From positions 81,072 through 145,071 of the forward strand of contig NZ_MLBG01000001.1 of assembly GCF_001936595.1 (NCBI RefSeq): a DNA stretch of 64,000 bases, given 5' to 3'. This stretch comes from Desulfovibrio sp. DV (lineage in GTDB: Bacteria; Desulfobacterota; Desulfovibrionia; Desulfovibrionales; Desulfovibrionaceae). A program made the translations under genes and the position numbers. Positions 1 to 8,755 of this stretch are shown in pieces; position 1 is the stretch's first letter; every line of letters begins with the position of its first letter. The notes beneath the pieces are model-generated. The model was not told the DNA's origin. It did no database searches and was given only the letters and a program-made list of their open reading frames with translations.

Positions 1-90
1 TCCACGGTTACGCTAACGCCACCCTTTACCCCTTTGGGGGGTCCTCCTCAGGCCCCGGCCGCCGGAGGCTCTCTTTCTCTTTTTATCTCC

Positions 91-483
91 CTAACGGGCC
101 GCCCGGCCTGTGCCGTGGTACATTTTGGCTTCGGTCTTGGCCGGCTTTTTCGTCAGGTAGGTGTACCGTTTGCCGGCCACTTCGGCAAAACGGGCCAGGA
201 TGGCCGGCAGATCGGACTCCCGAAGTTCTGCAGCCAGGGGCTCGTGGCTGGCCAGGCGTGGGGAGAGCGTAAAGCCCGGGGCCTGCCCCGGGGTCAGAAC
301 AATATCTTCGTAGAGTACCTCAAAGGCCTCGCTGTGTCCGGCCAGGATGCCGTTGACAAGTTCCAGCATGGTGTAGACGAAAAATTTCTGCACATCGGCC
401 GTTGATTCGGCCAACCCCATGCTTTCGCGGAATTTTGGGGTCAATTCGTTCTCGAGTTTGGTAAACGAAGCCATTCTGGTCAT
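91..483 (-). CDS. conserved hypothetical protein, 130 aa
   Basis: A small soluble protein that I cannot assign to a family. It has no signal peptide, membrane segment or cysteine motif. The middle is a mixed helical region (VQKFFVYTMLELVNGI), and the tail is basic (KRYTYLTKKPAK). The ATG at 481-483 was chosen because GGGAGG lies 6-7 bases upstream; a longer in-frame reading to base 741 has no ribosome site and would overlap the divergent dehydrogenase. The gene is read divergently from the glutamate dehydrogenase gene. It may be a lineage-specific Desulfovibrio protein; that is inference from style only. Confidence 0.6.
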   Translation of the reverse strand: MTRMASFTKLENELTPKFRESMGLAESTADVQKFFVYTMLELVNGILAGHSEAFEVLYEDIVLTPGQAPGFTLSPRLASHEPLAAELRESDLPAILARFAEVAGKRYTYLTKKPAKTEAKMYHGTGRAAR

Positions 484-640
484 AGAGCCTCCCTGTTTGG
501 GGTTGGCACACTCATAGCGCACAATGGCGGGGAAGGGGAAGGGCGCTTGCCATTTCCTGCGCCTTTGGCCATGAAATGGTTTCCTGGGGATGTCCAGATG
601 CTTGTCGCGCCGCCAGTCACCTTTTGCCAAGGAGCCGCCT

Positions 641-3600
641 GTGACCCTGCCCGAACGCCCCAATGCCGCCTCCTTCGCCCGGGTCGTCAACCGGGAACTG
701 CGCAGCGAATCGGACGCGCTTATCCCCTGGTTTCTGGCCAATATGCCGGCTTATTATTTTCGCACCCACGCCCCGGCCGAACAGGCCCGCCACATCCGGG
801 CCGTGATTTCCGGCGAGGTGCTTTCCGGCGGCCAGTCGGCCACCCTGTGGAATCCCGAACGGACCCGCGTCACCCGCATAGCCCCGGCCGGCACGCCAGC
901 CTTGCTGGAACATCTGGTTGAACGCTCCGACGACAACATCCGTACCTCCCGCCTCTATTCCTCCCTGGATGGCCGGTTGCGGCTGGACACCTTTCTGCTG
1001 GAGCCACAGGAGCCGGTCGGGAGCGGCAGCCGGGCCATGCGTCAGGCTGTTGGCCTGATGGAGTCCGGCGGCCATCTTGATCCAAGGCAGCGCAAGGCCT
1101 TCATCGCCTTCCTGTGTGGCGCGCCGGCGGATTACGTGGAAAAATTCGATCCCCTCCGGGCTGCCCGCCATTTTTCCCTGGTCCGGGAATTGGACGGCCA
1201 GGACGGCGTGCGGGTGGAGCTGCATCTGCTGGCCGAGGATTCCGAGAGCCGGCTGGTGGTGGCCATGCGCGAACCGCCGCGAAGCGGACTGCTGTTGCAG
1301 GTGGCCCGGACGGTCCTGGCCGAGGAGCTTGACATCCTGCGCGGCTATTCCGACCGCTTTGTCCTCCCGGGTGGCGACGTCTCGGTCATAAGCCTGTATG
1401 TGGCCAAAGACGGCCAGGCCCTTGATGCCGGGCACCCGGCCTGGAAACGGCTGCGCCTGCGCCTTCGCCGGGTGAAATGGACGGTGCCGACGGCCCTGGA
1501 CGCCCTGTCCCGGGAACACGGCCTGAGCCCGGAAGAGGCCGAGCTGGCCGCAGCCGGGTGCGAATGCGTGCGACAGTTCCTGATTGGCCACAATCCGCAT
1601 GCCTTTAGTTCCTACAACGTCAAACAGGCCGTGCTGCGCCATGTGCCCCAGGTCCGGGCCTGTCTGGCTGCCTTCGACGCCCGGTTCAACCCGGCTCTGG
1701 CCGACCGCCACCGCCAGGACGGCTCCGTCGAGGAGGCTGCCCGGGCCGGTCTGGCCGCGGTTGAGGACGAGGTGGCCCGGCGCATCCTCTCGGGACTGCT
1801 TACCCTGTGGCGGCACACCCTGCGCACCAATGCCTACCTGCCTGAACGCTTCGGGCTGGCCTTTCGTCTCGATCCGGCCGTCATTGCCGCCATTTCCGGC
1901 CAGCCGCCGGCAGGTGACGAGCAAGTGCCCCATGCCCTGTTTTATTTCAGCGGCCCGCACATGCGCGGCTTTCATGTGCGTTATCGGGAGATGGCCCGCG
2001 GCGGGGTGCGTCTGGTGCGGGCCAAAACCTCGGCCCAGCTTGAGGCCGAGGCTGGGCGTCTCTATGCCGAAGCCAAGAATCTGGCCCTGTCCCAGCAGTT
2101 TAAAAACAAGGACATCCCCGAAGGCGGGGCCAAGGCCGTGCTGCTGCTCGGTCCCGGAGCCGACGCCACACTGTCGCTGAAATGCGCTGTGGACGGCCTG
2201 CTCGATCTGCTGGTCCTTGGCGAGGGCGGGGAGAGTCTCCCCGGAGTGGTGGATTATCTGGGCCACCCCGAACTCGTCTATCTCGGCCCCGACGAGGGCA
2301 TCACCCCGGACCACATCCGCTGGATCGTGCGCCGGGCCGGGGAACGCGGCTACGGCTGGCCGCGCACGTTTATGAGTTCCAAGCCCGAAGGTGGCATCAA
2401 CCACAAGCAGTATGGCGTAACCAGCCTTGGCGTGCTGGAGTTTGCCGACGCCTTTTTGCGCGAGGCCGGCATCAATCCCGACACCACATCCTTCACCGTC
2501 AAGCTGACCGGCGGTCCGGCCGGGGATGTGGCCGGCAATGCCTTGCTCCAGCTCTTTGCCCGCTACGGCGACCGGGCCAGGGTGGTGGCGGTCAGCGACG
2601 GACACGGCGCAGCCTACGATCCGCGCGGGCTCGATCACGCCGAACTGGCCCGGCTGGTTGCGGCCGAACACCACATCGCCGGCTTTTCCCCGGACAGGCT
2701 GTCCGGCGACGACGCCTTTGTGGTGCGCTCCGACACGCCCGGCGGGGCCAAAATCCGCAGTCACCTGCACAATACCGCGGCAGCCGACCTCTTCATTCCG
2801 GCCGGCGGCCGGCCCGACACCATAAACGACGGCAATTGGCAGGAGTTTTGCGACGCCGCCGGCCGGCCCTCGGCCCGGATCATCATTGAGGGAGCCAACC
2901 TCTTTCTCACCGGTCCGGCCCGGCAGCATCTGGAAGCAGCCGGCGTGCTTATCGCCCCGGGCCCCTCGGCCAACAAGGCCGGGGTCACCTGCTCGTCGTA
3001 TGAAATCCTGGCCGGCATGGCCATGAGCGAGGCTGAGTTTGCCGCCTGCCGGCGTCGGTATGTGCCGGAAGTGCTCGCTCTTTTGCGCCAGAAATGCCGG
3101 GATGAGGCCGGCCTGCTTTTGCGTGAGCGGCGGCTCTCCGGCGGCCGGATCGGGCTTGTGGCCCTGAGCCGCGACGTCTCTTCCGAAATTACCGCCTTGA
3201 AGGACGCCATTGGTCAGGCCCTGGCCCGGGAAGTCCCGACCGTGGCCGACGTAGCCGGCGACAGCCTGCTTGTGCGCCTTGTAGCCGCCCACTGTCCGCC
3301 GCTGGTGGCTGCACGGTATTTTGACCGGCTGCTGGCCACGGCTCCGGCGTCGTATCTCCACGCAGTCATCGCCGCCCATGCCGCTTCCACCATTGTCTAC
3401 GCCGAAGGGCTTGGCTGGCTGTCGCGGCTGGCCGGCCTGCGGGATCTCATGACCGTGGTGCGGACCTATTTCGCCACGGCCGACGTCCTGGCCGGGCAGC
3501 TTTCGGCCGTCGCCAAAAGCCGTCTGCCCGGGCGCACGGAGATAGCCCGGGTTCTGGCCCGAACCGGGCATAAGACCTTGTGCGAGGAGGCGCTTGGCCT

Positions 3601-3652
3601 GGATGGTCCCAGGCCGGGCGAGGGTTCGTGTTGTGTTCGTGACATATCTTGA
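641..3652 (+). CDS. large NAD-dependent glutamate dehydrogenase, ~1003 aa
   Basis: Oxidative deamination of glutamate to 2-oxoglutarate plus ammonia (cytoplasmic), linking amino-acid catabolism to the TCA pool. The protein belongs to the ~1000-residue Glu/Leu/Phe/Val dehydrogenase type, not the ~450-residue hexameric type. The catalytic half starts near residue 440: GGVRLVRAKT, then the substrate/lysine segment NKDIPEGGAKAV near residue 490, KPEGGINHKQYG, and the Rossmann motif GGPAGDVAGN near 630. The N-terminal ~430 residues form the regulatory-type extension of this family. The start is GTG 641, with AAGGAG 8 bases upstream; the ATG at 590 lacks a ribosome site. A very long antisense reading frame here is only a codon-bias shadow. 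The gene stands alone, with 186 bases to the next gene, which is convergent. Confidence 0.85.
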   Translation: MTLPERPNAASFARVVNRELRSESDALIPWFLANMPAYYFRTHAPAEQARHIRAVISGEVLSGGQSATLWNPERTRVTRIAPAGTPALLEHLVERSDDNIRTSRLYSSLDGRLRLDTFLLEPQEPVGSGSRAMRQAVGLMESGGHLDPRQRKAFIAFLCGAPADYVEKFDPLRAARHFSLVRELDGQDGVRVELHLLAEDSESRLVVAMREPPRSGLLLQVARTVLAEELDILRGYSDRFVLPGGDVSVISLYVAKDGQALDAGHPAWKRLRLRLRRVKWTVPTALDALSREHGLSPEEAELAAAGCECVRQFLIGHNPHAFSSYNVKQAVLRHVPQVRACLAAFDARFNPALADRHRQDGSVEEAARAGLAAVEDEVARRILSGLLTLWRHTLRTNAYLPERFGLAFRLDPAVIAAISGQPPAGDEQVPHALFYFSGPHMRGFHVRYREMARGGVRLVRAKTSAQLEAEAGRLYAEAKNLALSQQFKNKDIPEGGAKAVLLLGPGADATLSLKCAVDGLLDLLVLGEGGESLPGVVDYLGHPELVYLGPDEGITPDHIRWIVRRAGERGYGWPRTFMSSKPEGGINHKQYGVTSLGVLEFADAFLREAGINPDTTSFTVKLTGGPAGDVAGNALLQLFARYGDRARVVAVSDGHGAAYDPRGLDHAELARLVAAEHHIAGFSPDRLSGDDAFVVRSDTPGGAKIRSHLHNTAAADLFIPAGGRPDTINDGNWQEFCDAAGRPSARIIIEGANLFLTGPARQHLEAAGVLIAPGPSANKAGVTCSSYEILAGMAMSEAEFAACRRRYVPEVLALLRQKCRDEAGLLLRERRLSGGRIGLVALSRDVSSEITALKDAIGQALAREVPTVADVAGDSLLVRLVAAHCPPLVAARYFDRLLATAPASYLHAVIAAHAASTIVYAEGLGWLSRLAGLRDLMTVVRTYFATADVLAGQLSAVAKSRLPGRTEIARVLARTGHKTLCEEALGLDGPRPGEGSCCVRDIS

Positions 3653-3838
3653 TATATTGAATAGTTGGAGAGTCTGGAGGCGATTGTCTCTGAAGCGCAT
3701 TGAATTGTCCGAGGAAGAGGAGCCCTCCTCGGTGCTGGGTTGCCGGCAGCCGAGGGGAGGCCGCCCACCTCGGCCTTGGCTGATGGTGAGAATCCAGTTG
3801 CAGTGTCCAAATATGGACAGTTCAGAGTATCATGCCTC

Positions 3839-4786
3839 TCAGAGCGCATCGACCCAGGCAATGATCGACGCATTCACATCATCCTTTCGATCCTGCATGA
3901 TCCAATGGCCGGCGTCTTCCCACAGCGCGACCTTCGATTTTGGGTGATAAAACCATGTGCGCATCCGTTCGGCTTGTCCTTTCCCTCTGCAAAGATGATA
4001 GAAGGGCACGCGAATGGTTTTGCAGAATACCTCACTTTGATTTCCAAGTCCGACTTGATCGGGGCCGAAGAACAATGGGCCAAAAGATTCACGTACAGGA
4101 TCCATCGGCGTGCCCTGAAGGCGTCTGGCATGCCACCGTTTTAAGGCAGGGTCTGTGGCTTTATCGTAAAATCCGGCGAACAAGGTGGGCCCTACATCGG
4201 CTGGATTGCCGTGTTGCAGATCAGAGACTGCTTTTTGAAACGTGGGAGCGAGCTTGTCGGAGAACCCGAGCGAGCCATCAACCGAGACGACCCCTTTGAT
4301 CAGGTCGGGGCGTTTGTTCGCGAGGCGGGCGGCGATTTGTCCTCCCATTGAATGTCCCACCAGCACAAATTTCTCGCTTGAAAATCTGGTTTCGATAAGC
4401 GCCTCGATATCTGCGACATAGTCATCCGGCATGTAACTGCCAGACGGCATCACCTCGGATCTGCCGTGCCCGCGCAAATCCACGGCAACAACGCGATAAT
4501 GGCTCTCCAGCGCCGGGAGTTGCCAACTCCAGTCGTGAGAGTCGCAACTCCAGCCGTGGAGCAGCATCATATTTATACCTTTACCAGCGTCAGTATAAAA
4601 AATTTCTGCTGTTCGCTTGCCTGCGGCAACGGCCTGTCTCGAAGTTGTTGTGGTTGCGGTCAGACCCATGAGCGTCAGTAGTCCGCGTCTGGTCATGGCC
4701 ATATTTGCCGTGGCTGCGGTCAGACCCAGCAGCTTCAGAAGACCCCGCCGGGACATGGTCATGCTTTGTGTTTTCAATGCTGACAT
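3839..4786 (-). CDS. alpha/beta-hydrolase with duplicated Tat-like signal
   Basis: Alpha/beta-hydrolase fold enzyme, substrate unknown. Visible elements are the oxyanion segment LLHGWSCDSHDW, VDLRGHGRS, the nucleophile elbow GHSMGG and the catalytic-histidine region DAGHW near the C terminus. The N terminus carries two successive twin-arginine-like blocks, SRRGLLKLLGLTA and TRRGLLTLMGLTA, 20 residues apart, which looks like a tandem duplication of a Tat signal; export is inferred. The start is uncertain: ATG 4786 follows GAAAGG with almost no spacing, and ATG 4810 and TTG 4822 are in frame upstream. GC is clearly lower than in flanking genes. It is divergent from an HxlR regulator, the usual arrangement for a locally controlled hydrolase, and both look acquired. 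Confidence 0.8.
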   Translation of the reverse strand: MSALKTQSMTMSRRGLLKLLGLTAATANMAMTRRGLLTLMGLTATTTTSRQAVAAGKRTAEIFYTDAGKGINMMLLHGWSCDSHDWSWQLPALESHYRVVAVDLRGHGRSEVMPSGSYMPDDYVADIEALIETRFSSEKFVLVGHSMGGQIAARLANKRPDLIKGVVSVDGSLGFSDKLAPTFQKAVSDLQHGNPADVGPTLFAGFYDKATDPALKRWHARRLQGTPMDPVRESFGPLFFGPDQVGLGNQSEVFCKTIRVPFYHLCRGKGQAERMRTWFYHPKSKVALWEDAGHWIMQDRKDDVNASIIAWVDAL

Positions 4787-4900
4787 CCTTTCAAGATTTC
4801 TCGTCGACATCAACGTCGGCAACTGTCGATGCAGTGGGCTTGTGCTTCCTAAATATATGTTGTAAATTTAGTGTCAATTACGCACCTTCAGTCGCCTAGG

Positions 4901-4914
4901 TATACTCGAGGATA
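4901..4914. promoter_or_regulatory. near-palindrome overlapping the HxlR gene leader
   Basis: TATAC-TCGA-GGATA is an imperfect dyad in the 133-base gap between the divergent hydrolase and HxlR genes; it covers the GAGGA ribosome site of the regulator gene. It could be an autoregulatory operator. This is pattern-based inference; the symmetry is short and one pair is broken. Confidence 0.25.
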
Positions 4915-4919
4915 TCGTC

Positions 4920-5318
4920 ATGCCACAAAATGTAGACGCTGTTTTCTTCGCGGACTGCGCGGCGCGGTCGTTCTTCGATCAGGTCGCAAACAAGTGGTCC
5001 GTAATGATCCTGACTATTCTGGAAGAGAAACCGACACGATTTAACGGTTTCATGCGCCGGCTTGAGGGCATTACGCATAAGGCACTGACCCAGGCCTTGA
5101 GGCGATTGGAAAGAAACGGACTGATCCAACGCAAGGTGATTGCAACCTCTCCTGTCGCCGTCGAATATTCAATTACTGAACTTGGTAGAACGCTGCAGGT
5201 GCCTTTTGGGGCGGTCTACGATTGGGCGATCAAACATTTGCACCAAATCGAGGGAGCCCGTGAACGCTATGACGCGAGAGGGGAACATCCAGCACAATCT
5301 GATGCGAGCGTCTCATGA
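4920..5318 (+). CDS. HxlR-family winged-helix transcriptional regulator
   Basis: 132-residue DNA-binding protein of the HxlR family. The family hallmarks are present in order: an early Cys (FADCAARSFFD), the KWSVMILTIL helix, RFNGFMRRLEGITHKALTQ as the recognition region, and the wing with YSITELGRTL. It lies divergently beside the hydrolase gene and has similarly low GC, so it probably controls that gene and itself in response to a small electrophile or redox signal, as known family members do; the ligand is unknown. The start ATG 4920 has GAGGA 6 bases upstream. Confidence 0.88.
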   Translation: MPQNVDAVFFADCAARSFFDQVANKWSVMILTILEEKPTRFNGFMRRLEGITHKALTQALRRLERNGLIQRKVIATSPVAVEYSITELGRTLQVPFGAVYDWAIKHLHQIEGARERYDARGEHPAQSDASVS

Positions 5319-5590
5319 ACGCCACAAAGGGTCAGGCCCGATCTTTTTGAGATTGGATGCCCTGTTGCATGGAATAGTTTACTTGAGCGTAGGAGAGCGG
5401 GTGTCAGAGCGGCAGGATCAACCACAAAGCAGACAAGCCGAAAATTGACGAGAGGATCAAGGCAAGTGCTTGTCCCCCAAATCATGGCCTCTATTCGGTG
5501 CTCCAATGAGCAACGTACGCATCCCTTCCAATGGAACTATGAGGGAAAATCGCTCTGCTTGGAGCGCAAATAAATGGAGCGAACGCGACA

Positions 5591-6328
5591 CTATATCTTG
5601 ATTGGCGGGGCGTCCAGGCGGGCCGGAGTGTTCCAGATGCGTTCGAGCAGGCGTTTGGCCTCGGCCAGATCGGGATTAAGCGCCAGGGCCTCCTTGGCCA
5701 TGCCTTCGGCTTCGGGCAGCTGGTTTTGCTCGAAATAGACCCGGGCGATGTTGAGCAGGAGATGGTCGTCGTCGCTTGATAGCTCGCGCGCCCGGAAATA
5801 GTACTTGAGGGCCTCGTCAAACAGCCCTTTTTTGCGCAGATTGATGCCAAATTCGTTAAAAAGATGCTTGTGTCTCGGTTCAAAGGCCTCTTCCAGCCGC
5901 ACCAGCCGGTCAAAGATGTAGGTGGCCTTTTCGGTCTTGTTGAGAGCCAGATAGACCAGTCCCAGGCCGAAATTGGCCCGGATATTGTCTTCATCGATAC
6001 GTTTTATCTTTTGGTATTCCTGCTCGGCATTGGCGTACTTGGCCGTCGTACGGTAGTGGTCGCCAACGAGCAGGGGCTGGCTGAGCAGCCGGTAGCTCAG
6101 GTCGGGTTCGAGGTGGTATTCCTCGAACAGTTTGGTGCGGGTGATGACGCAGGGGCTTCCCTGGCGTTTGAAATCCATGTCCAGGCTTTGCACCTCGAAC
6201 CGGTCGTTGTCGATTTCCTTGACGAACCAATAGGTTTCGGAAAGGGCGGTATTTTTGGTAACGCCGAAACCGACCTTGATGGTTGTCTTGAGAGAAAAGA
6301 TGCCGGAAATCCGGTTTTCCTGGGTCAT
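5591..6328 (-). CDS. tetratricopeptide-repeat protein, 245 aa
   Basis: Scaffold-type protein. The N-terminal ~90 residues form an unassigned globular segment (SGIFSLKTTIKVGFGVTKN) that resembles a small PilZ-like or beta domain but cannot be named. From about residue 95 there are three to four TPR helical pairs (NIRANFGLGLVYLALNKTEKA, then EALKYYFRARELSSDDDHLL, then EAEGMAKEALALNPDLAEAK). The start ATG 6328 lies 19 bases after the stop of the receiver-TPR gene, so the two form one transcript. Protein-protein interaction is the likely role; the partner is probably in the upstream gene's pathway. Confidence 0.75.
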   Translation of the reverse strand: MTQENRISGIFSLKTTIKVGFGVTKNTALSETYWFVKEIDNDRFEVQSLDMDFKRQGSPCVITRTKLFEEYHLEPDLSYRLLSQPLLVGDHYRTTAKYANAEQEYQKIKRIDEDNIRANFGLGLVYLALNKTEKATYIFDRLVRLEEAFEPRHKHLFNEFGINLRKKGLFDEALKYYFRARELSSDDDHLLLNIARVYFEQNQLPEAEGMAKEALALNPDLAEAKRLLERIWNTPARLDAPPIKI

Positions 6329-6347
6329 GGGAGCGGCCCGTTCGTCC

Positions 6348-7427
6348 TCAGACGTCCATGGCCAGGCGATCCTGGCCGACGTCGGTGGCAACCGTTTTCG
6401 GGGATGCGGAAAGCTGATCGTATTGTTTGGCGCGCAATTTGGCAAGGAGCTGGGCGGCTTCGGGGAACGGGTCGCGAATCCGGGTGGCCCGCTCCAGATG
6501 CTGTATGGCCTGGGCATAGTCCTTGGCAAAGATGCAGGCCTTGGCGATGTTGTACAGGAGATTCTCGTCATCCGGCGTCAGGGTCAGGGCCTGGGCGTAG
6601 GCGTGCATGGCCCCGGCGTAATCGCCCTTTTTACGCAGGTCGATACCCAGGGAATTGTACGGATTGACGGCATCGGGATTGGCTTCGAGGATTTCGGCAA
6701 ACAGTTCCTTGAGTTCGGCCATGCGATCCTGCAAAGCCAGGATCTCGGCTGATTTATCAAGGTAGGCCCGGTAGTTGGCGTCGTCGCCCTTGCCCTTGTA
6801 GGCATGGGCCATGCCCTTGTAGGCCTCGGCGTACATGGAATTGAGGGCCACTGCCTTGTTAAAGGCCACAATGGCCTTGCCGAACTTCTGCCGGTGCAGA
6901 TAGTCCATGCCCTTGTCAAACCAGACGAGTGACTCGTTTTTCTCTTCCACAATCTCGGAAAATTCCTGCAATGCCTCGTCAAACTTACCTTGTTGCACCA
7001 GCTTGTTGGCCGTGTCCAACTGTTCCTGTTCGACGATATCGGCGTTGGTCGTTTCGATGGCCATCTGGATGTGCCGCTCAAAGGTCGTGATGGAATAGGG
7101 GCGGATGACATAGCCGTTGCAGCCGGCGGCAATGGCTTTGACGACATGCTGGATATTGCTTTCGACCGTGACCATGATGACCGGCAGGAGTTTGGCCCTG
7201 GTGGCTTTGCGCAAGGCGCGCAGACAGGAATAACCGTCCATGCCCTTGACTGCCGCATCAATCAGAACGACCTGCACCGCTTCTTCCTGAATAGGCTGAA
7301 GCAGGTCTTCAAGCTCGTCGCACACCAGGATATTTTTGACGTTGAGATCGAGACAGCACTTCTTGTCTCTGGTGGCGTGGTGCAGGTTGTTGGTCAGGAT
7401 GCCGATGGAGATATCGTGATTTTCCAT
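6348..7427 (-). CDS. degenerate receiver domain fused to TPR repeats
   Basis: Two-part signalling protein. Residues 1-125 fold as a response-regulator receiver: the phospho-acceptor candidate is Asp57 in VVLIDAAVKGMDGY, but the usual acidic pair after strand 1 is replaced by TNN (GILTNN) and the conserved Lys of KP is Arg (VIRPYS). Phosphorylation is therefore doubtful. After a linker, residues ~130-350 hold TPR units (KAIVAFNKAVALNSMYAEAY, YAGAMHAYAQALTLTPDDEN). Start ATG 7427 is the best conserved-looking start; a GTG at 7481 is in frame. Co-transcribed with the following TPR gene. Similar receiver-TPR proteins occur in deltaproteobacterial chemosensory and stress networks. Confidence 0.75.
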   Translation of the reverse strand: MENHDISIGILTNNLHHATRDKKCCLDLNVKNILVCDELEDLLQPIQEEAVQVVLIDAAVKGMDGYSCLRALRKATRAKLLPVIMVTVESNIQHVVKAIAAGCNGYVIRPYSITTFERHIQMAIETTNADIVEQEQLDTANKLVQQGKFDEALQEFSEIVEEKNESLVWFDKGMDYLHRQKFGKAIVAFNKAVALNSMYAEAYKGMAHAYKGKGDDANYRAYLDKSAEILALQDRMAELKELFAEILEANPDAVNPYNSLGIDLRKKGDYAGAMHAYAQALTLTPDDENLLYNIAKACIFAKDYAQAIQHLERATRIRDPFPEAAQLLAKLRAKQYDQLSASPKTVATDVGQDRLAMDV

Positions 7428-7816
7428 GGTTTGCTCGGTTGGCCGGAGGATGTTCGTCACTGCTGGTTCGGAGTGGTACACAGGGTGTGTGCCCTGGAAA
7501 TCGCCCCGGAACCAAGGAACAACCGGCAGCCGCAGGCAATACCGTATTTAGCATGGATTGCACCAGAATCCAAGGGAAAAGCGGCAACGGACGCAACTCC
7601 GTGGGAAGTGGGCACAGCGTGTTGTGCACAGCAGTCCCGGAGGTGAAGTGGTTTGTGTGGCAACCATCACACCGTGACTGCTGCAATCCGATTCTGGTGT
7701 GGAACTTTGAGCGCAGTGCCAACGAGACGCGGCCTGTTTCCCGGCCCGTCGGACGCGTCAGTCAACGGGTGGCCCTGGGGCAGAAACAAGAAGCCTGGCA
7801 AGGCGTTCGGCCGCCG
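7428..7816. other. intergenic, no gene supported
   Basis: 389 bases between the receiver-TPR gene and the DUF2207 tail. Short readings in several frames have no ribosome sites or recognisable sequence. The high-GC run at 7829-7860 is the reverse complement of the polyglycine tail of the neighbouring gene. Confidence 0.5.
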
Positions 7817-8755
7817 CTACCAGCCGCCGCCCCCGCCGCCTCCGCCGCCGCCTCCGGAACCGCCGCCCCCGCCGCTGCCCGATGTCGAACCGGGGGCCGT
7901 GGCCGAGGAACTGATGGCCGTGGAAAATCCCGTGCCCAGGCTGTCGGCAAATCCGGAGAAATCACCCGTGCCAAAGCCGTGTCCCACGTACCATGACGGG
8001 CTGTAGCCCTCGGCCGCCGCCCGGTTAAGGACGTCGGCAAAAAGCGCTGCCCAGGCGTTTTCCACGTCCAGGGCCAGGGCGTAGGGCAGGTAGCGTTCAA
8101 AGAGTTCCGGGGTGCGCTCGGGTGGATGGAGCATTTCGAGGCGCTCGCGCTCGCCAACAGACAGATAGAGCCGAAAGCCTTCCAGCGCGTCCATGACCCG
8201 GCGGCCTTCCGGGGTCGGGGCCTTGAGCAGATGCCAGAACAGGGCGTTTAAGACCGCGATGATGGTCAGACAACCAACGGCCGGCAGTGAAACGGCCACA
8301 GACAAAAAGGCCAGACCGGCCACTTCACCCAGGACAAAGGGCACGGCCATGAGGCAGGTGAAGATGGCGGCGAGAATGGTCATGAACCGTGGCCGGGCCC
8401 GGGCGCGGCGAAGCGCTTGCAGGGCCCGCAGGCTGAGCGCAGCTACGGCAAAGGTCCAGATGCCGATCCAGGAAAAAAAGATGCCGGCCATGGCCGGGTC
8501 GTCGGCCCGAAGCGCCGTCAACCCGAAAGCGAGCAGCGACAGGGCCGCACCGACAACGTAAAAACTCCGGTTCACCCGGAAATACGACCCGGCCTGGCTG
8601 CTGCGAAGGGCGCGTTCCAGGCCTTTGCGGGCCTTGGCAATGCTGGCATGGTTTTCCTGTTCCATGCGTAGGGCCGGCAAGCCCCCCAGGAGATCGTTAA
8701 GGATGCCGTCCTGCCAGGAGCCCTTGGGGAAGGCGTTTTTTACCCCGCCCCACAA
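7817..8755 (-). CDS. DUF2207 membrane protein, C-terminal part (frameshifted)
   Basis: Second half of a DUF2207 (predicted membrane) protein. It begins inside the family-conserved region (ENHASIAKARKGLERAL) and shows two membrane hairpins (YVVGAALSLLAFGLTAL and FFSWIGIWTFAVAALSL, then MTILAAIFTCLMAVPFVLG and LSVAVSLPAVGCLTIIAVL), a cytoplasmic stretch and the Gly-rich tail ending in W that is typical of the family. It has no normal start of its own; reading continues from the upstream frame if one base of the A6 run at 8736-8741 (plus-strand T's) is skipped. Either a real disruption, a sequencing error, or transcript slippage. Confidence 0.75.
   Translation of the reverse strand: MWGGVKNAFPKGSWQDGILNDLLGGLPALRMEQENHASIAKARKGLERALRSSQAGSYFRVNRSFYVVGAALSLLAFGLTALRADDPAMAGIFFSWIGIWTFAVAALSLRALQALRRARARPRFMTILAAIFTCLMAVPFVLGEVAGLAFLSVAVSLPAVGCLTIIAVLNALFWHLLKAPTPEGRRVMDALEGFRLYLSVGERERLEMLHPPERTPELFERYLPYALALDVENAWAALFADVLNRAAAEGYSPSWYVGHGFGTGDFSGFADSLGTGFSTAISSSATAPGSTSGSGGGGGSGGGGGGGGGGGW

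Noticed and set aside
617..3700. A 1027-codon antisense frame over the glutamate dehydrogenase gene
   Set aside because: Shadow of the dehydrogenase gene; no ribosome site and no recognisable fold.
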